Shown here: positions 43,691-54,347 of the stretch, one piece after another
Position numbering within the stretch: the stretch's first letter is position 1
Layout of the letters: the number at the start of each line of letters is the position of its first letter
Assembly: GCA_037039685.1 (NCBI GenBank)
Contig: JAWNGF010000002.1
Location: 4,402,001-4,466,000, forward strand
DNA: 64,000 nucleotides
Direction: 5' to 3'
Source of the DNA: Ceratobasidium sp. AG-K
Lineage: Eukaryota; Basidiomycota; Agaricomycetes; Cantharellales; Ceratobasidiaceae
Notes under the pieces: model-generated
Database searches by the model: none
The model's input: the letters and a program-made list of their open reading frames with translations, nothing else
What the model was told of the DNA's origin: nothing
Position numbers and translations under genes: made by a program

Positions 43691-46492
43691 CTATTGTCCG
43701 TTTGAGGTATTGGTTTCGTCGCAGCGCATATCTTGGGTAGACTGACTGACCTTTTCTGGAGCATCCGACTCCTGGGATAATGACTCCTTCGACCGACCCA
43801 AATCGCCCATCTCTACCCGTACGCACTCTGCGTTCGATTCTGTTTGTTGTAGGCGTAACCCTTGACCTGGAGCCGAGGCCGGTCCCAAGTCGAGTACAAA
43901 GTCAAGCAGGAACCGAGATAGGTCCAAGTTGTTGCTGGGGTGTGGAGCCCCTCTTTCAATGTCAGGGGTGATTCGGGGCTCCGCGGGGTAGTAGTGCTTG
44001 TATAAACGTTGACGGAAACCGCGGGTAGCAAATCGACCAACAAATCCAAACGGAGAGATAATCTTCGTGCCTGATTCTAGATGTTCATACGGCTTATTGG
44101 ATATACCATCGCTTGTACTCACCAAACATGCCCCAGAACAGCGGCCTGCCAAATAGGAAGACATGAATACCTTGGAGAAGGGCAAACAGACCACCAATGG
44201 ACGCCAAAATATCAAAGCTACTGCCGACGCGATACTCCTCAGTTACCTCCACCAATCGGCTCGGGCCCACAGTGCCCAGTGCAAAATCGCTCTGGGATGT
44301 TTGTGGGGATGAATGTAGATATCTCGGCCAGTGAATAAATCCACTCGAGTACAGCATGACGTTTGCCGGATCGTCGGCGCGTATCATCGGACGACTATAC
44401 ACCTGAACTAAAGGGGGGGTCGGAAGCGTCAGTGTCGCAACAAAAAGTGGCGAGTTTGACCGTTTGCCCTGACGGCAATTACGTCGAACATTCAACTCAC
44501 TGGCAGGATACAATTTTACTGTGTTATATTTCTATTCGCGATGCAGAAAGGGAAATTAGTCACTATTTTGGAAGATTTATGAGGGCAAACTGACCGGTTT
44601 GGAACCGCTTATGGCGTCCCAAAGTGGTGAGGATGAAACGGATCGACGGGAAGCATAGTAGGTACGATAGACGGAGTGCATCTCGGGGATGGGCTGAATC
44701 GGAGCGGCAAAGTATGGCGCTCGCAGGTCTGGGCCACTGGTTCCGCCGGCAGCTATCCAGATATCTGGCACTTCCTGATTTTGCGAATCTTGAGGGCTCA
44801 TTCGGGTGGTCATAGTATACTGGAACCCAAGGAAACTATCTTCGGGGGACACGTGGCGCCATTGTTCCAAGTCTAAGATCGTAGATGCAGAGCCTCAGTT
44901 CAATCTATGTTCCCCGACTCTAAGAAGACTCACGATTGCAAGTATGATGCCAAAACCAGTCGGTAATGCCAGCGGAGTTGGGTTTTGTTTGTATGAACTC
45001 GGCTTTGCATAAGTCTACACACCGTATACTTAGTTGGGAAATGAGAAAGAGGAAACTTGGCCGAGCCTGGCGGAAGTAATCCACCCATAATGAGTCTGGG
45101 ACTAAGTTGACACTCACTAGTGGAGTTACTGAAACTCGATGTGCTGTTGGTCTGGAGCGCGATGGACACATTGAACGTTGAAGTGCCGATGGGGTTCTGG
45201 TTACGGCTCCCGAGCCAGTTGCGATGGTTTGGGTAACGCTGCGTTGTATTTTTGGTATTGCAAATCATATTCACACCGATAGCAAAACTCACGACTAATA
45301 CGGATGTGCTTTGCGACGATGTATAGCTAACTACCTCGGACTGCTCAACCCGGGATCGAGATGGAAGCCCCTCGTTCCCGAGCTGAGCCAGAAGCACAAT
45401 AGTGCGTGTGAGCAGCAGGACGATGGCTATCAGTGAAAAGAAGTGCTGAAAGAAGGCGTATAGCTTTGTTTCCACCGGACTAAACGATACGATAAGCTTG
45501 ATTTGTGATGCATCCTGTTGCACTTACTGGACCCTCCGAATGATTGAATTGCGAAGAAACCTTCCCATAGCTCGAGTTATTCGTCCACGGCGTGGAAGTC
45601 GGTCCTCGTGTCGTCGTACACCTCGCCATGAGAGGGTCTGTCCTATTGGAGCAGGTGTTACGCCGCTCGCGAGATCCTCAACGTCGACGGACCAGTGACC
45701 CAGTGCAGAGTCTCCCGACCACCTTGCGTACATAAAACGGCCAGAGAGGACCAGCGAGATCAGCCCTGGAAAGGCAGCGCTCCCGATGGGCAGGTAATCG
45801 CTGATGGAAAGGTGGGGTGGTCCCCCAGACGACACCATTAGTCCTGTGAGTTGATTTGATTAGCACCATCATGAAAACTGTGTTGTATTGACCTGCCTAT
45901 GCACCAAGCAGCAATCAAAAGCGAGATCGCCTGTTGAACAACGAACGACCCAAGGATCGTCTTGGTGTACAGAGATCCGTACGTTGCGCTATGGGCGTCT
46001 TCAGCGTCACAAGGTTATATATATTCAACAGACTCACAGGTAGGTAGTGTTGGATTGACAAACAAACAAGAGTAGTACTTGCAGAACTGTATGGTGTCAA
46101 GCCTCAGAATTCGAATCAACAGAATCAACCCCACCGGCTTTAACTCTCCCCGCGGGTAAGCTGGATTCAACACGCAGGACGACATTCGCAACACCAAAGA
46201 CAAGGCTGCAAACACCCAGAGCGATTTGAAATAGTAAGGATGAGTAAAACCAGTTCTTGCGGAGCTTCCCTACAGCCATCGCGTCGCTGGAGGGGGTTGC
46301 CAAGAGATTTGTTGATGGGCCATCGTTTATATACATTGCCGTAATCGAGGACGTAGGGTGAACCCGAGGAAGCAGGCTAATGTATCCAGTCGTTGCCTTG
46401 CGCAAGCCCTCGTTGTCATTGTCGATGGGATGCTTGATGCGAGATGCCCGATGTGTGTGAGCAATTGAAATTACAGCCAAGGCCGGCGGCAA
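43691..46492 (-). CDS. Multi-pass membrane protein, tandem family copy 2
   Basis: Same layout as copy 1. The first exon contains GYISLLPRVHPTSSITAMYI and MAVGKLRKNWFYSSLLFQIA; the start is uncertain between ATG 46492 and later Mets. Then come a segment near 45780-45840 (GLISLVLSGRFMYARWSGD), the linker WRGVRRHEDRLPRRG, KLYAFFQHFFSLIAIVLLLT, VTEEYRVGSSFDILASIGGL, LFGRPLFWGMFGEY, and the tail LSRFLLDFVLDLG to stop at 43691. GT-AG junctions separate these blocks. The copia element inserted about 100 bases upstream of the 5' end, at 46599, and may have affected its promoter. Confidence 0.75.
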
Positions 46493-46598
46493 TCTGAGTC
46501 CTCGAATAGCATTACATAATATATAATGTTGCCATCGGTTGAGTTGCCGGAGCCTCGCTCTAATTCACGCTCCGTCCATGGTAAGTCCCTAGGGTTAC

Positions 46599-46859
46599 TA
46601 TTGAGAATCGAATGGAATCGAATCGAATGTACACGTACTACTTACTGAATATGTACGATTGACTGGCTGTATGCTGACTGAGAGTACACGTATTCGTGTT
46701 ACTAATTGTTCTTTCACTCTCGTTCTATGTTCTACGTCCACATGTATATAAAGTCGACTGCGTATTCGCTATATACATCACCCTTGTAGTCCTACTTCCA
46801 CTGCGCGGCTTAGCTAAGAAGCTCATTGAGTGCGAGACGTTCTCGGTAATACCTCAATA
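46599..46859 (+). repeat. Copia 5' LTR (CpG kept)
   Basis: Starts TATTGAGAATCG and ends CCTCAATA. It holds 17 CpG sites. A TATATAAAG promoter box is at about 46745. Confidence 0.95.
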
Positions 46860-46873
46860 GGTTATGAGCCCTG
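46860..46873 (+). promoter_or_regulatory. Copia primer-binding site: initiator tRNA-Met anticodon arm
   Basis: GGTTATGAGCCCTG directly follows the LTR. Its reverse complement CAGGGCTCATAACC is the anticodon arm of fungal initiator tRNA-Met (CAT anticodon), not its 3' end. Drosophila copia is known to use an internal fragment of this tRNA as primer; the same is inferred here. Confidence 0.8.
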
Positions 46874-46908
46874 ATTGGCTCTCTTAGGCATTCACATCGT
46901 TTTATTAC

Positions 46909-48858
46909 TTGCCCACCGTGTCTTCTGCGTCCTCAAACGGACAGCTCTCTACCCCAGAGCATTCGCCTCAACAACGACCAGTCGAGGTCTCTCCCGACGT
47001 TACCACATCTGAAGACGAGGTCTCACTTGACCTCCAACCCGAATTCGCCGATCCCGAACCAACAGGATTTGTCAATCCCGATTATTACGAGCAACTTGAT
47101 ATCGCTCTTCCCGGATCTCCAGTCACTGATCCAACCTACCAGCCACCTTATATCAAACAATTACACACTCAGCTCGTCAATTCTGATTACGGAAGTGCGC
47201 AATATCATCGACTACTTTCCTTTTTAGCCGATTATCAAAATCTACTCGATTTTTACGAACCTGACGAGGCTGCACAAATCACTCGTGAAGAAGCCGAGGC
47301 ACTCGAACCTTTCCTATTCGAACTCGAGCACGTCGGATACCCATCTCCGCCACCCACTCCTATCGTCACATACGTCGTTTTTCAACCAATCACATACCAA
47401 TTTCCCAACATACAAGCTGTCGGCAATATTTCCGACAATAATTACAAGTTTCCGCCACTTTCTGGACGCGATAATTACCCAATTTGGAGCATTCAAGTAC
47501 AAGATATGCTCATCGAAACCGAACTATGGGAATATGTTGGTGGAAATAATACCAACCGTCTCGTAGTTATAGCTGCAATCCAACAGCAAATGACTGGTAA
47601 TCAAGGTACTCATGTGGCTGTACCTGGCGTCGCAGGAGTTACTCAGCAAAACGTCGATGATTGGGAAAAGAACAATCGCAAAGCACTCGGAATAATACGA
47701 AGGCGTATAGATGCCGCCCCTATGATTCATGTGGCAAGACTCGACACAGCATCGGCAGTATGGGCCCGATTGCGACAAGTCTATCAGACCATTGGCACAG
47801 CTGCCATGACATTACTCCGAAACCAATTTACCGGACTCCGCATGTCCGAATCAGACGATATGGAGGAACACATTAAGAAATTGCGTTCGATTTTCGATAA
47901 ACTCAATACGGCACTTCTAGCCGAGGGTTCCAACCCAATAATTGAACTTGAATTCATCCGACAATTACTTGCATCTTTGCCCGGATCTTGGCAATATTTG
48001 GTCTCGGTAATTGACCAAACACCTGTTCAAGGCGATAACAAAGGTATCCAGTTAGCTGCCAACATCACATCGCGTTTATTGGCAGAATATCATCGCCGTA
48101 AAGCTCAAGCAGGCGAAAAAGCGTTTTTCGCATCAAATCGACCTAATAACCACCCTCGACAACAAGGAAACGCGTCAGATCGACTTAACAAACGATGCAA
48201 TAATTGCAACATCCTCGGGCACATCAAACGCGAATGTCACAAGCCCGGAGGAGGCGCATACAAAGGCGGAAATCGATCAAACAACAACGGAAACAACTCG
48301 AATCGCAACAACAATGGCGGAAATCGAAATTCCAACAATAATCGAGGCCAAAACAACAACCCAGGTGGACAAAACAATCGAAATCGTAATAATGGTAACC
48401 AGAATCGGGGCAGTAACTCTGGAAACCAAGGGGGAAATCGAAATCAACAACAAACAGGCACCCCACAGCCGCAAACAGCGCATATAGCCAACATTTCTGA
48501 TGGCGAAATCGCTTTTTCCTTCCACGGAAACTTCGATAATCGTGATCTTTTTGACACACAGCCTTATCCTCCTAATGGCCCCGATTTTTCGAACCTTCCA
48601 GACCAAGTCCAAGCATACATTTTCGATCGTCCAGACCCATCAAAACTCACCATCAATGGCCAATCAGAACAACAATTAGGTTTCTCATTTGATGACGCCT
48701 GGATTGTTGACACAGCAGCATCCTGCCATGTGACAAATCGCCAAGAACACTTGATCAACTTTGTTCCATTTGAATCGACAGTAACTGGCATTGGTGGCAG
48801 CGCAAAGATTACTGGGATGGGCGACATTATTCTACACACATCAACAACTAGTCCAAAG
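46909..48858 (+). CDS. Copia Gag and protease start (5' half of gag-pol)
   Basis: 650 codons open without a stop up to the insertion of E. The gag capsid region contains FPPLSGRDNYPIWSIQVQDM and MTLLRNQFTGLRMSESDDME; the nucleocapsid has a zinc knuckle CNNCNILGHIKREC followed by an Asn/Gly-rich stretch (about 48270-48450). The aspartic protease begins with WIVDTAASCHVTN. The frame is continuous in phase with 55811 onward. There is no ATG in the first 190 codons: an upstream ATG at 46864 is in phase but meets TAG at 46885-46887, so the natural start is unclear or lost. Confidence 0.9.
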
Positions 48859-49272
48859 TGTCCCGACTTGGGTCAATTAGGTGTGTAAGAGTAGAGGGGT
48901 TCGACTGTAAAAGTCCTAGAACCCAAGGAATAGTGATAGTTAAGAGGATTTGATTTAAGCAAGTCCTAATGGAGAAGAGGTCAAGCCTTGTCGTTAACCG
49001 GCTTGACCTCTGGGTTTATATACATGAGGGATCTATGCCACGTCATCATCTATCAGTGTGGGAAAGCCGAGTACAACCGATGATAAGCGAGATAAGAGAC
49101 ATGACTCGACATTCTGGAAGTTCCGGAAGCATCACCAATATCAAATGGAAAGACAAATACGTCACATGATACAAGTTAAGCGCCAGAGGACATTTGTACC
49201 AAAAAAGGAAAGTGTTCGGAAAAAAAGATATAAAATCGGAATAAAATGTCTGAGCTTAGTCAGCTCATGACA
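48859..49272 (-). repeat. E 3' LTR (left copy)
   Basis: 414 bases from TGTCCCGACTTGG to GCTCATGACA on the plus strand. Compared with the right copy it retains four additional CpG sites. Confidence 0.95.
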
Positions 49273-49282
49273 TTACCCCTGC

Positions 49283-52200
49283 CTAAGGGCCTGGCGCGGT
49301 GGGGTGGAGTTTGTGAAATTTATCAACCAGTTCAGGAGCGTTCTTGAGGTCTTCCTTTGATTGCCAAGAATTGTCTGCATGAGAGTATCCTTTCCACTTG
49401 ACGTAATAGTGGAGTTGACGGCGAATTTTCTTGGAATTAAGGATCTCTTCGACTTCCCACTCTTCTTCTCCTTCTTGTGTGACAATAGGGGGTGGTTGAG
49501 TGGGTTTGCGGCCGTGGGGATCAGAGTGGAATTTCTTGAGCAGCATGACGTGGAAGACAGGATGAATCTTCATTGATTTTGGTAATTCCAGTTTAAAGGC
49601 ATGAGTCCCTACTTTTTCTATTACTTTGTAAGGGCCTAAAATTTTGTGGGAGAGTTTTACTGAGGGTCTGTCTGTGGAAATGTTCTGATGATTAAGCCAG
49701 ACTTTATCTCCCAGGTTTATCTCTTCTGGTTCTTTGGCTCCTTTATCAAAGTAGTGTTTATAGGACTGATTTGCTAGAATGAGGGCGGCTTTAACTTCAT
49801 CGTATCCTTTCAACAGGAATTCCGCATGGGCATCAGCTTCAGGAACAGTATAGTCTGATTCTTCCCCGATGTTCATTCTAGGGTTGAAACCCTGGCAGAT
49901 TTGGAAAGGGGTTTTGCCAGTGGATGCTTGGATTCCATTGTTGTAAGCAAATTCTGCCATAGGAAGCAGGGCCACCCAGTCATTTTGCCTATGGTTGACA
50001 AAAGCCCTGATAAAGATTTCAACAACTTGGTTTGCCCTTTCTGACTGTCCGTCTGTCCTTGGATGGTAGGCTGTGCTGAAGGTAGGTTTTACGTCCAACC
50101 GTTTGTACAGATGTCTAATGAACTTTGAGTTGAAAGTGGATCCTCTATCTGAGACTGTTGCTTTTGGGGTGCCGTGAAGTTTCCAAATGTTTGCAACAAA
50201 GATATTGGCTATGTCTATTGCCGTGGCCGTTGATTTGCAAGGGAGATAGTGTGCCATCTTGGAGAACCAATCTACCACTGTCAAGATTGCGTCATATCCT
50301 TCTGATTCTGGGAGCCCTACAATCATGTCATAGGAGATCTCTTCCCAAGGTCTCTCAGGAATATGTAAAGGACGCAGTAGTCCTGTGGGGAGTTGGTTCG
50401 ATGGTTTAACTCGAATGCATGTTTCGCAATGTGACACGTAAGAGTTGACAAATTTCTTCATGGTTGGCCAGTAGTAAGTTCTTGAGACCAATTCCAATGT
50501 TCTTGCTTGTCCAGGATGCCCAGCTGTAATATTGTCATGGCGCGATTCCAATATCAGGTTTCTGACAGTTTCATCCTTGGGGACAAAGATCTTTCCTTTG
50601 AACATTAGGAGTCCTTCTCTGTATTCCCAATCTTTGACTTTTTCTCCGTTTCTCAGCTTATTGTGGGCTTCCTCTAATCTGGGATCTTCAAGGATTGCTT
50701 CTCTGATTAGATCGTTAATCTCCTGGTCAGGGGTAATAGCCGAAATAAAAATGTCTGGTTTGAGGAGAACTTGGTTCTCTACCCCCCCCAAAGGTTCTAG
50801 GTCATATCGCCTCGAGAGAATGTCTGCTTTTTTGTTTTGGTTCCCTGGCCTGTACAAGATTTGGAAGTTGAAGTCCACCAAGAAATTCATCCAGCGGATT
50901 TGGCGTTGGTTCAATTGCTTGGATGATGAGAAGTATTCCAAATTTTTGTGATCTGTTATCACTTGGATGGCTTTTTCTGTGCCTTGAAGTAAGTGCCGCC
51001 ATTCTTTGAAGGCTCTAATGATTGCCAATAATTCTTTGTCGAAAATGTCGTAGTTTCGTTCAGCCGGATTTAGTGATTTAGAAAGAAAGGCTACAGGGTG
51101 TAATTTCCCTTCTTCATCTTTCTGAGATAAAACTGCTCCTGTGGCAAATCCCGACGCATCTGTTTCGAGGAAAAATTCCTTATTTTGATCGGGCTGCATC
51201 ATTACAGGTGCCACTTTCAGAGCTTCTTTTAGCGCATTCATGGCCTCTTGTTCTTTGCTTGTCCACTGCCATTTTTGATCCTTCTTAAGTAGGTTATATA
51301 GAGGTCTGGCCTTGCCGGCAAAGTCTTGAATGAATCTTTGATAGAAATTGACGAATTCTAGGAACTCTTGAACTTGTTTGACATTCTTGGGTGCTTTCCA
51401 ATTCATAGCCGCCGTGACCTTTTCCTGATCCGTTTCGATTCCTTTATTGGAAATGACCAATCCTACCCAGTCCAGTTTGGTTTGGTGGAACTTGCATTTC
51501 CTCAATTTTGCAATCAACTTGTGCTCCCTTAGTCTTCTTAGCACCTCTTTCACGTGTCCTGGGTGGTCTTCGACTCGTTTAGAAAAAACGAAGATATCAT
51601 CAATGTATACGAGTACGAAAACCCCCATAATGTCCCTGAATATAGAGTTCATTAGGGACTGGAAGCTTGATGGAGCGTTTTTGAGACCGAAGGGCATGAC
51701 TTTCCACTCATACATGCCGTATTGAGTTTTGAATGCTGTTTTCCATTCATGGCCTGCTGCTATTCGAGTTTGATGGAATCCCTGTGCTAAGTCCAGAGTG
51801 GTGCCAATGACAAATCCTTCCAGGGCCCTTAACCATTGGTCCAGTAGAGGTATTCCACTTGCGTTGAATTTGCATAGCGAATTCACATATCTGTAGTCAA
51901 CGCAAAAGCGTAACTCTGGGTTGTTTGGATCTTCTGGATGTGGTTTTTTGACAAATAGAACCGGGGAAGCCAAAGGAGACTTGGAAATCTGAATGTGTCC
52001 CCTTCGGATAAGGGTTTCTAGTACTTTCTTCATTTCTTTGTCTTCAACTGGGGATGTTTTGTAAATAGGGCCGTGCTTTAGTTTAGCTTCTGGCAGGAGA
52101 TTGAGCGTGATGTCAGTTGGCCTGTGAGGTGGGAGTTCTTCTAATCTGGACTCGTCGAATACATCTGCAAACTCTTTGTATTCCTCTGGTAAAGTAGTTT

Positions 52201-52681
52201 CGGCTGCAATTTGGAGTGTAGATGGGATTTCTAGGCAGTTTTTTGAGCAGAATTCGCTTGTGTATGCAATTGTCCTATTTTTCCAATTAATTTGTGGGTT
52301 ATGTTTCTTGAGCCATGACATCCCGAGTACAATGGGGTGTCTTCCAATGTTTGTGACATGACATTCTATTTCGCTGGAATGTGTTCCCATGGCAAGTTTA
52401 AATTTGGTAAAGTGGGTGACTTTTCCAGACGAAACTTCTCGCCCGTCTATAACTCGCAGGGTCTTTGGTTTATTGTGTTGGAAAAGGGGGAGGTTTGCCT
52501 CTTTTGCTAGGGAAGGGTTGATGAAACAGGAGGTTGCTCTGCAATCAAGGAGTGCTTGTCCAGAGAATTTTTTTGATCTGTTAACTGACTTAGAACCAGG
52601 AGCCGTAGCTAGTGGATGAGCGGTGAAATCAAGGTATAATTGGTTTTCATTTGATATTGACATGATTTCTAGTTCATCCAT
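49283..52681 (-). CDS. E Pol polyprotein; protease active site altered
   Basis: 1132 codons from ATG 52681 (MDELEIMSISNENQ); the frame is open further upstream into the gag overlap. Domains in order: protease (ALLDCRATSCF, about residue 45), RT (RFCVDYRYVN; VLVYIDDIFVF), RNase H (FLETDASGFATG; ITDHKNLEYF), integrase zinc finger (HHCC, SHCETCIRVK), core (ISYDMIVGLP; VSDRGSTFNSK; TDGQSERAN), and chromodomain (WEVEEILNSKK, YYVKWKGYSH) close to the stop. The protease triad reads Asp-Cys-Arg instead of Asp-Ser/Thr/Cys-Gly; the Arg codon AGA (52540-52538) would be GGA before a CpG to CpA change. This probably disables processing. Confidence 0.93.
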   Translation of the reverse strand: MDELEIMSISNENQLYLDFTAHPLATAPGSKSVNRSKKFSGQALLDCRATSCFINPSLAKEANLPLFQHNKPKTLRVIDGREVSSGKVTHFTKFKLAMGTHSSEIECHVTNIGRHPIVLGMSWLKKHNPQINWKNRTIAYTSEFCSKNCLEIPSTLQIAAETTLPEEYKEFADVFDESRLEELPPHRPTDITLNLLPEAKLKHGPIYKTSPVEDKEMKKVLETLIRRGHIQISKSPLASPVLFVKKPHPEDPNNPELRFCVDYRYVNSLCKFNASGIPLLDQWLRALEGFVIGTTLDLAQGFHQTRIAAGHEWKTAFKTQYGMYEWKVMPFGLKNAPSSFQSLMNSIFRDIMGVFVLVYIDDIFVFSKRVEDHPGHVKEVLRRLREHKLIAKLRKCKFHQTKLDWVGLVISNKGIETDQEKVTAAMNWKAPKNVKQVQEFLEFVNFYQRFIQDFAGKARPLYNLLKKDQKWQWTSKEQEAMNALKEALKVAPVMMQPDQNKEFFLETDASGFATGAVLSQKDEEGKLHPVAFLSKSLNPAERNYDIFDKELLAIIRAFKEWRHLLQGTEKAIQVITDHKNLEYFSSSKQLNQRQIRWMNFLVDFNFQILYRPGNQNKKADILSRRYDLEPLGGVENQVLLKPDIFISAITPDQEINDLIREAILEDPRLEEAHNKLRNGEKVKDWEYREGLLMFKGKIFVPKDETVRNLILESRHDNITAGHPGQARTLELVSRTYYWPTMKKFVNSYVSHCETCIRVKPSNQLPTGLLRPLHIPERPWEEISYDMIVGLPESEGYDAILTVVDWFSKMAHYLPCKSTATAIDIANIFVANIWKLHGTPKATVSDRGSTFNSKFIRHLYKRLDVKPTFSTAYHPRTDGQSERANQVVEIFIRAFVNHRQNDWVALLPMAEFAYNNGIQASTGKTPFQICQGFNPRMNIGEESDYTVPEADAHAEFLLKGYDEVKAALILANQSYKHYFDKGAKEPEEINLGDKVWLNHQNISTDRPSVKLSHKILGPYKVIEKVGTHAFKLELPKSMKIHPVFHVMLLKKFHSDPHGRKPTQPPPIVTQEGEEEWEVEEILNSKKIRRQLHYYVKWKGYSHADNSWQSKEDLKNAPELVDKFHKLHPTAPGP

Positions 52682-52716
52682 ATTACTAGCTAATATATCA
52701 CCAAGTACTTGGCTCC

Positions 52717-54069
52717 TTAATAAGCCTCGGTGACGTCTTTTCCCGATTCAATGTCTGAAGAGATTTCTTCAATCTGAGCTTCAAACCCTGAGGCTGTGTT
52801 CTTGGAAGGACAGACTCTTGCTGAGTGTCCCTTGCCGCCGCAGGTGAAGCATATCATTGGTCCCTTTCCTTTTCCATCAAGATCCATTGCATTAGGGTCT
52901 TTAGCAGGAGTGGATGATTTGGGTGTTTGAATGACAGGAGCGTTGAAGGTACTGGTTCGGGTGTCTTTTTGGATCGCTCCAAAAGGGACGTTTCCTTTTG
53001 TCCCATCGTCCCAGGAGATCTGTGGAACTGAACGGCCCTTGGTGTTTCTGGTAATGCTTGAGATTTTGCCGTATTGCACCCCCCCTGTAGGTTTTGACAT
53101 AAAGACACAATCGTTTACATTGAATCTTTGACCCAGTGAAGCGTTTGGAGTGCTTGTGGTTGTCTTGGAAGTAGTTTGTTTCGAAGTGCTGGTTTGTGGG
53201 CTTTGCAATTTCTTTGGTGCATTAATGGCATTCATTGTCGAGTCGATTTCCAGGGCTCTTTCGCGAACTTGGTTGAAAGTCCTTGTTGCTTCATGGGGTT
53301 TAAAGTTCTGTGACACCATGGCCATCTTGATTTCATCTTTAAGACCGTCGTAGAAATCATCACGAAGTACTCGATCAGTGTATCCGAGTACCGATGAATA
53401 AGTAACAAAGTCTCGTAGATAATCTTGAACAGAGTTCTTCTGGATCAATTTCTTGTATAGTTGTCTATATTGGTCGATCTTGTGAATGTCGCCAAACCTA
53501 GCTTGCATTTCGTTCCAGAACTCATCCATGTCATGTAGCCAATTTGTTGCTCCCCTTCTTGCCGTGTCTACATCAATTCCAGGTTGCATCCATACATAAG
53601 CAGGCCCCTTGCAATAACCCATGATATAGGTGATTTTTTGTTCCGTGGTTGCTTGTGGGGATGTATGATTTATGTACAAAGTACATTGCGACTTAAACTC
53701 ATCAAATTTGTCTACATCCCCAGAAAATTCTTCTGGGGGATGCATTTTGAGTTTGTATCCTGGGGTGGTTGTTGACGCGGTGGTGGAGGGTGTTGCACCC
53801 AGGTTTGTAAGCGACTGAGACACCGCATTCATTAATTGGTGAAGGGGTGCAATTTGTGCAGTTTGATTTTGAATTGCAAGGATATCAGCAACGTTGTTGT
53901 CAATTCCCTGTTCTAGGGTAGAGGTGATACCATTTAAAGCATTAATATGACCGTTAATTTTTCGCACTTCGTCTATTAAGGCATTGATTGCATGTGCAAC
54001 TACATTGGGTCCGGATGTTGCTGAAATTTGGGTAAATCCCTCTTGACTAGGTGATGGGGCTCTCGACAT
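52717..54069 (-). CDS. E Gag
   Basis: 450 residues from ATG 54069 (MSRAPSPSQEGFTQ). The N-terminal third looks like coiled coil (VAHAINALIDEVRKINGHIN), then capsid sequence (MHPPEEFSGDVDKFDEFKSQ; FGDIHKIDQYRQLYKKLIQK; YTDRVLRDDFYDGLK), and a zinc knuckle CFTCGGKGHSARVC about 45 residues from the end. It finishes DVTEAY-stop at 52717. Similar in layout to B1 gag (YRQ...QT, RDDFY.GLK). Confidence 0.93.
   Translation of the reverse strand: MSRAPSPSQEGFTQISATSGPNVVAHAINALIDEVRKINGHINALNGITSTLEQGIDNNVADILAIQNQTAQIAPLHQLMNAVSQSLTNLGATPSTTASTTTPGYKLKMHPPEEFSGDVDKFDEFKSQCTLYINHTSPQATTEQKITYIMGYCKGPAYVWMQPGIDVDTARRGATNWLHDMDEFWNEMQARFGDIHKIDQYRQLYKKLIQKNSVQDYLRDFVTYSSVLGYTDRVLRDDFYDGLKDEIKMAMVSQNFKPHEATRTFNQVRERALEIDSTMNAINAPKKLQSPQTSTSKQTTSKTTTSTPNASLGQRFNVNDCVFMSKPTGGVQYGKISSITRNTKGRSVPQISWDDGTKGNVPFGAIQKDTRTSTFNAPVIQTPKSSTPAKDPNAMDLDGKGKGPMICFTCGGKGHSARVCPSKNTASGFEAQIEEISSDIESGKDVTEAY
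52738..52744 (-). other. Candidate -1 frameshift heptamer GGGAAAA (E gag-pol)
   Basis: On the minus strand gag codons TCG GGA AAA GAC give G GGA AAA in slippage phase, seven codons before the gag stop. The -1 frame is open from there to the pol ATG and beyond, with no stop. Confidence 0.75.
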
Positions 54070-54093
54070 ATTGGAGCGGGGAGAAAGGTAGAT

Positions 54094-54347
54094 TTATTGG
54101 GATCCAAGGCCGTACAAAATATCACGGATTCTTCTTCGAACCCTTCTGTCTTTAATGATGCGCAAACTTCTCAAAAATACCAATTCAAGATTTTCGTCTT
54201 CCAAGAACAACGCGTTAATTACTCCTAGTTCGTCGTACTGTTCGTATATGTAGTTGCGATGAACGTCTTCAATAAAGAGTTTTAGGGACTCTAGTCTGAG
54301 TTGTTCCCTGTGTTGTTCCTGTGTGAGTTGAGGTCTTGGTCCCACTG
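54094..54347 (-). CDS. E leader ORF b (about 83 residues), reached by possible -1 shift
   Basis: The frame reads GPRPQLTQEQHREQLRLESL and RRIRDILYGLGSQ-stop (TAA). It is charged and helical-looking. It has no ATG at its start (GTG at 54345) and overlaps the end of the preceding ORF. It ends 24 bases before the gag ATG and is in the same frame as gag. Function unknown. Confidence 0.5.
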
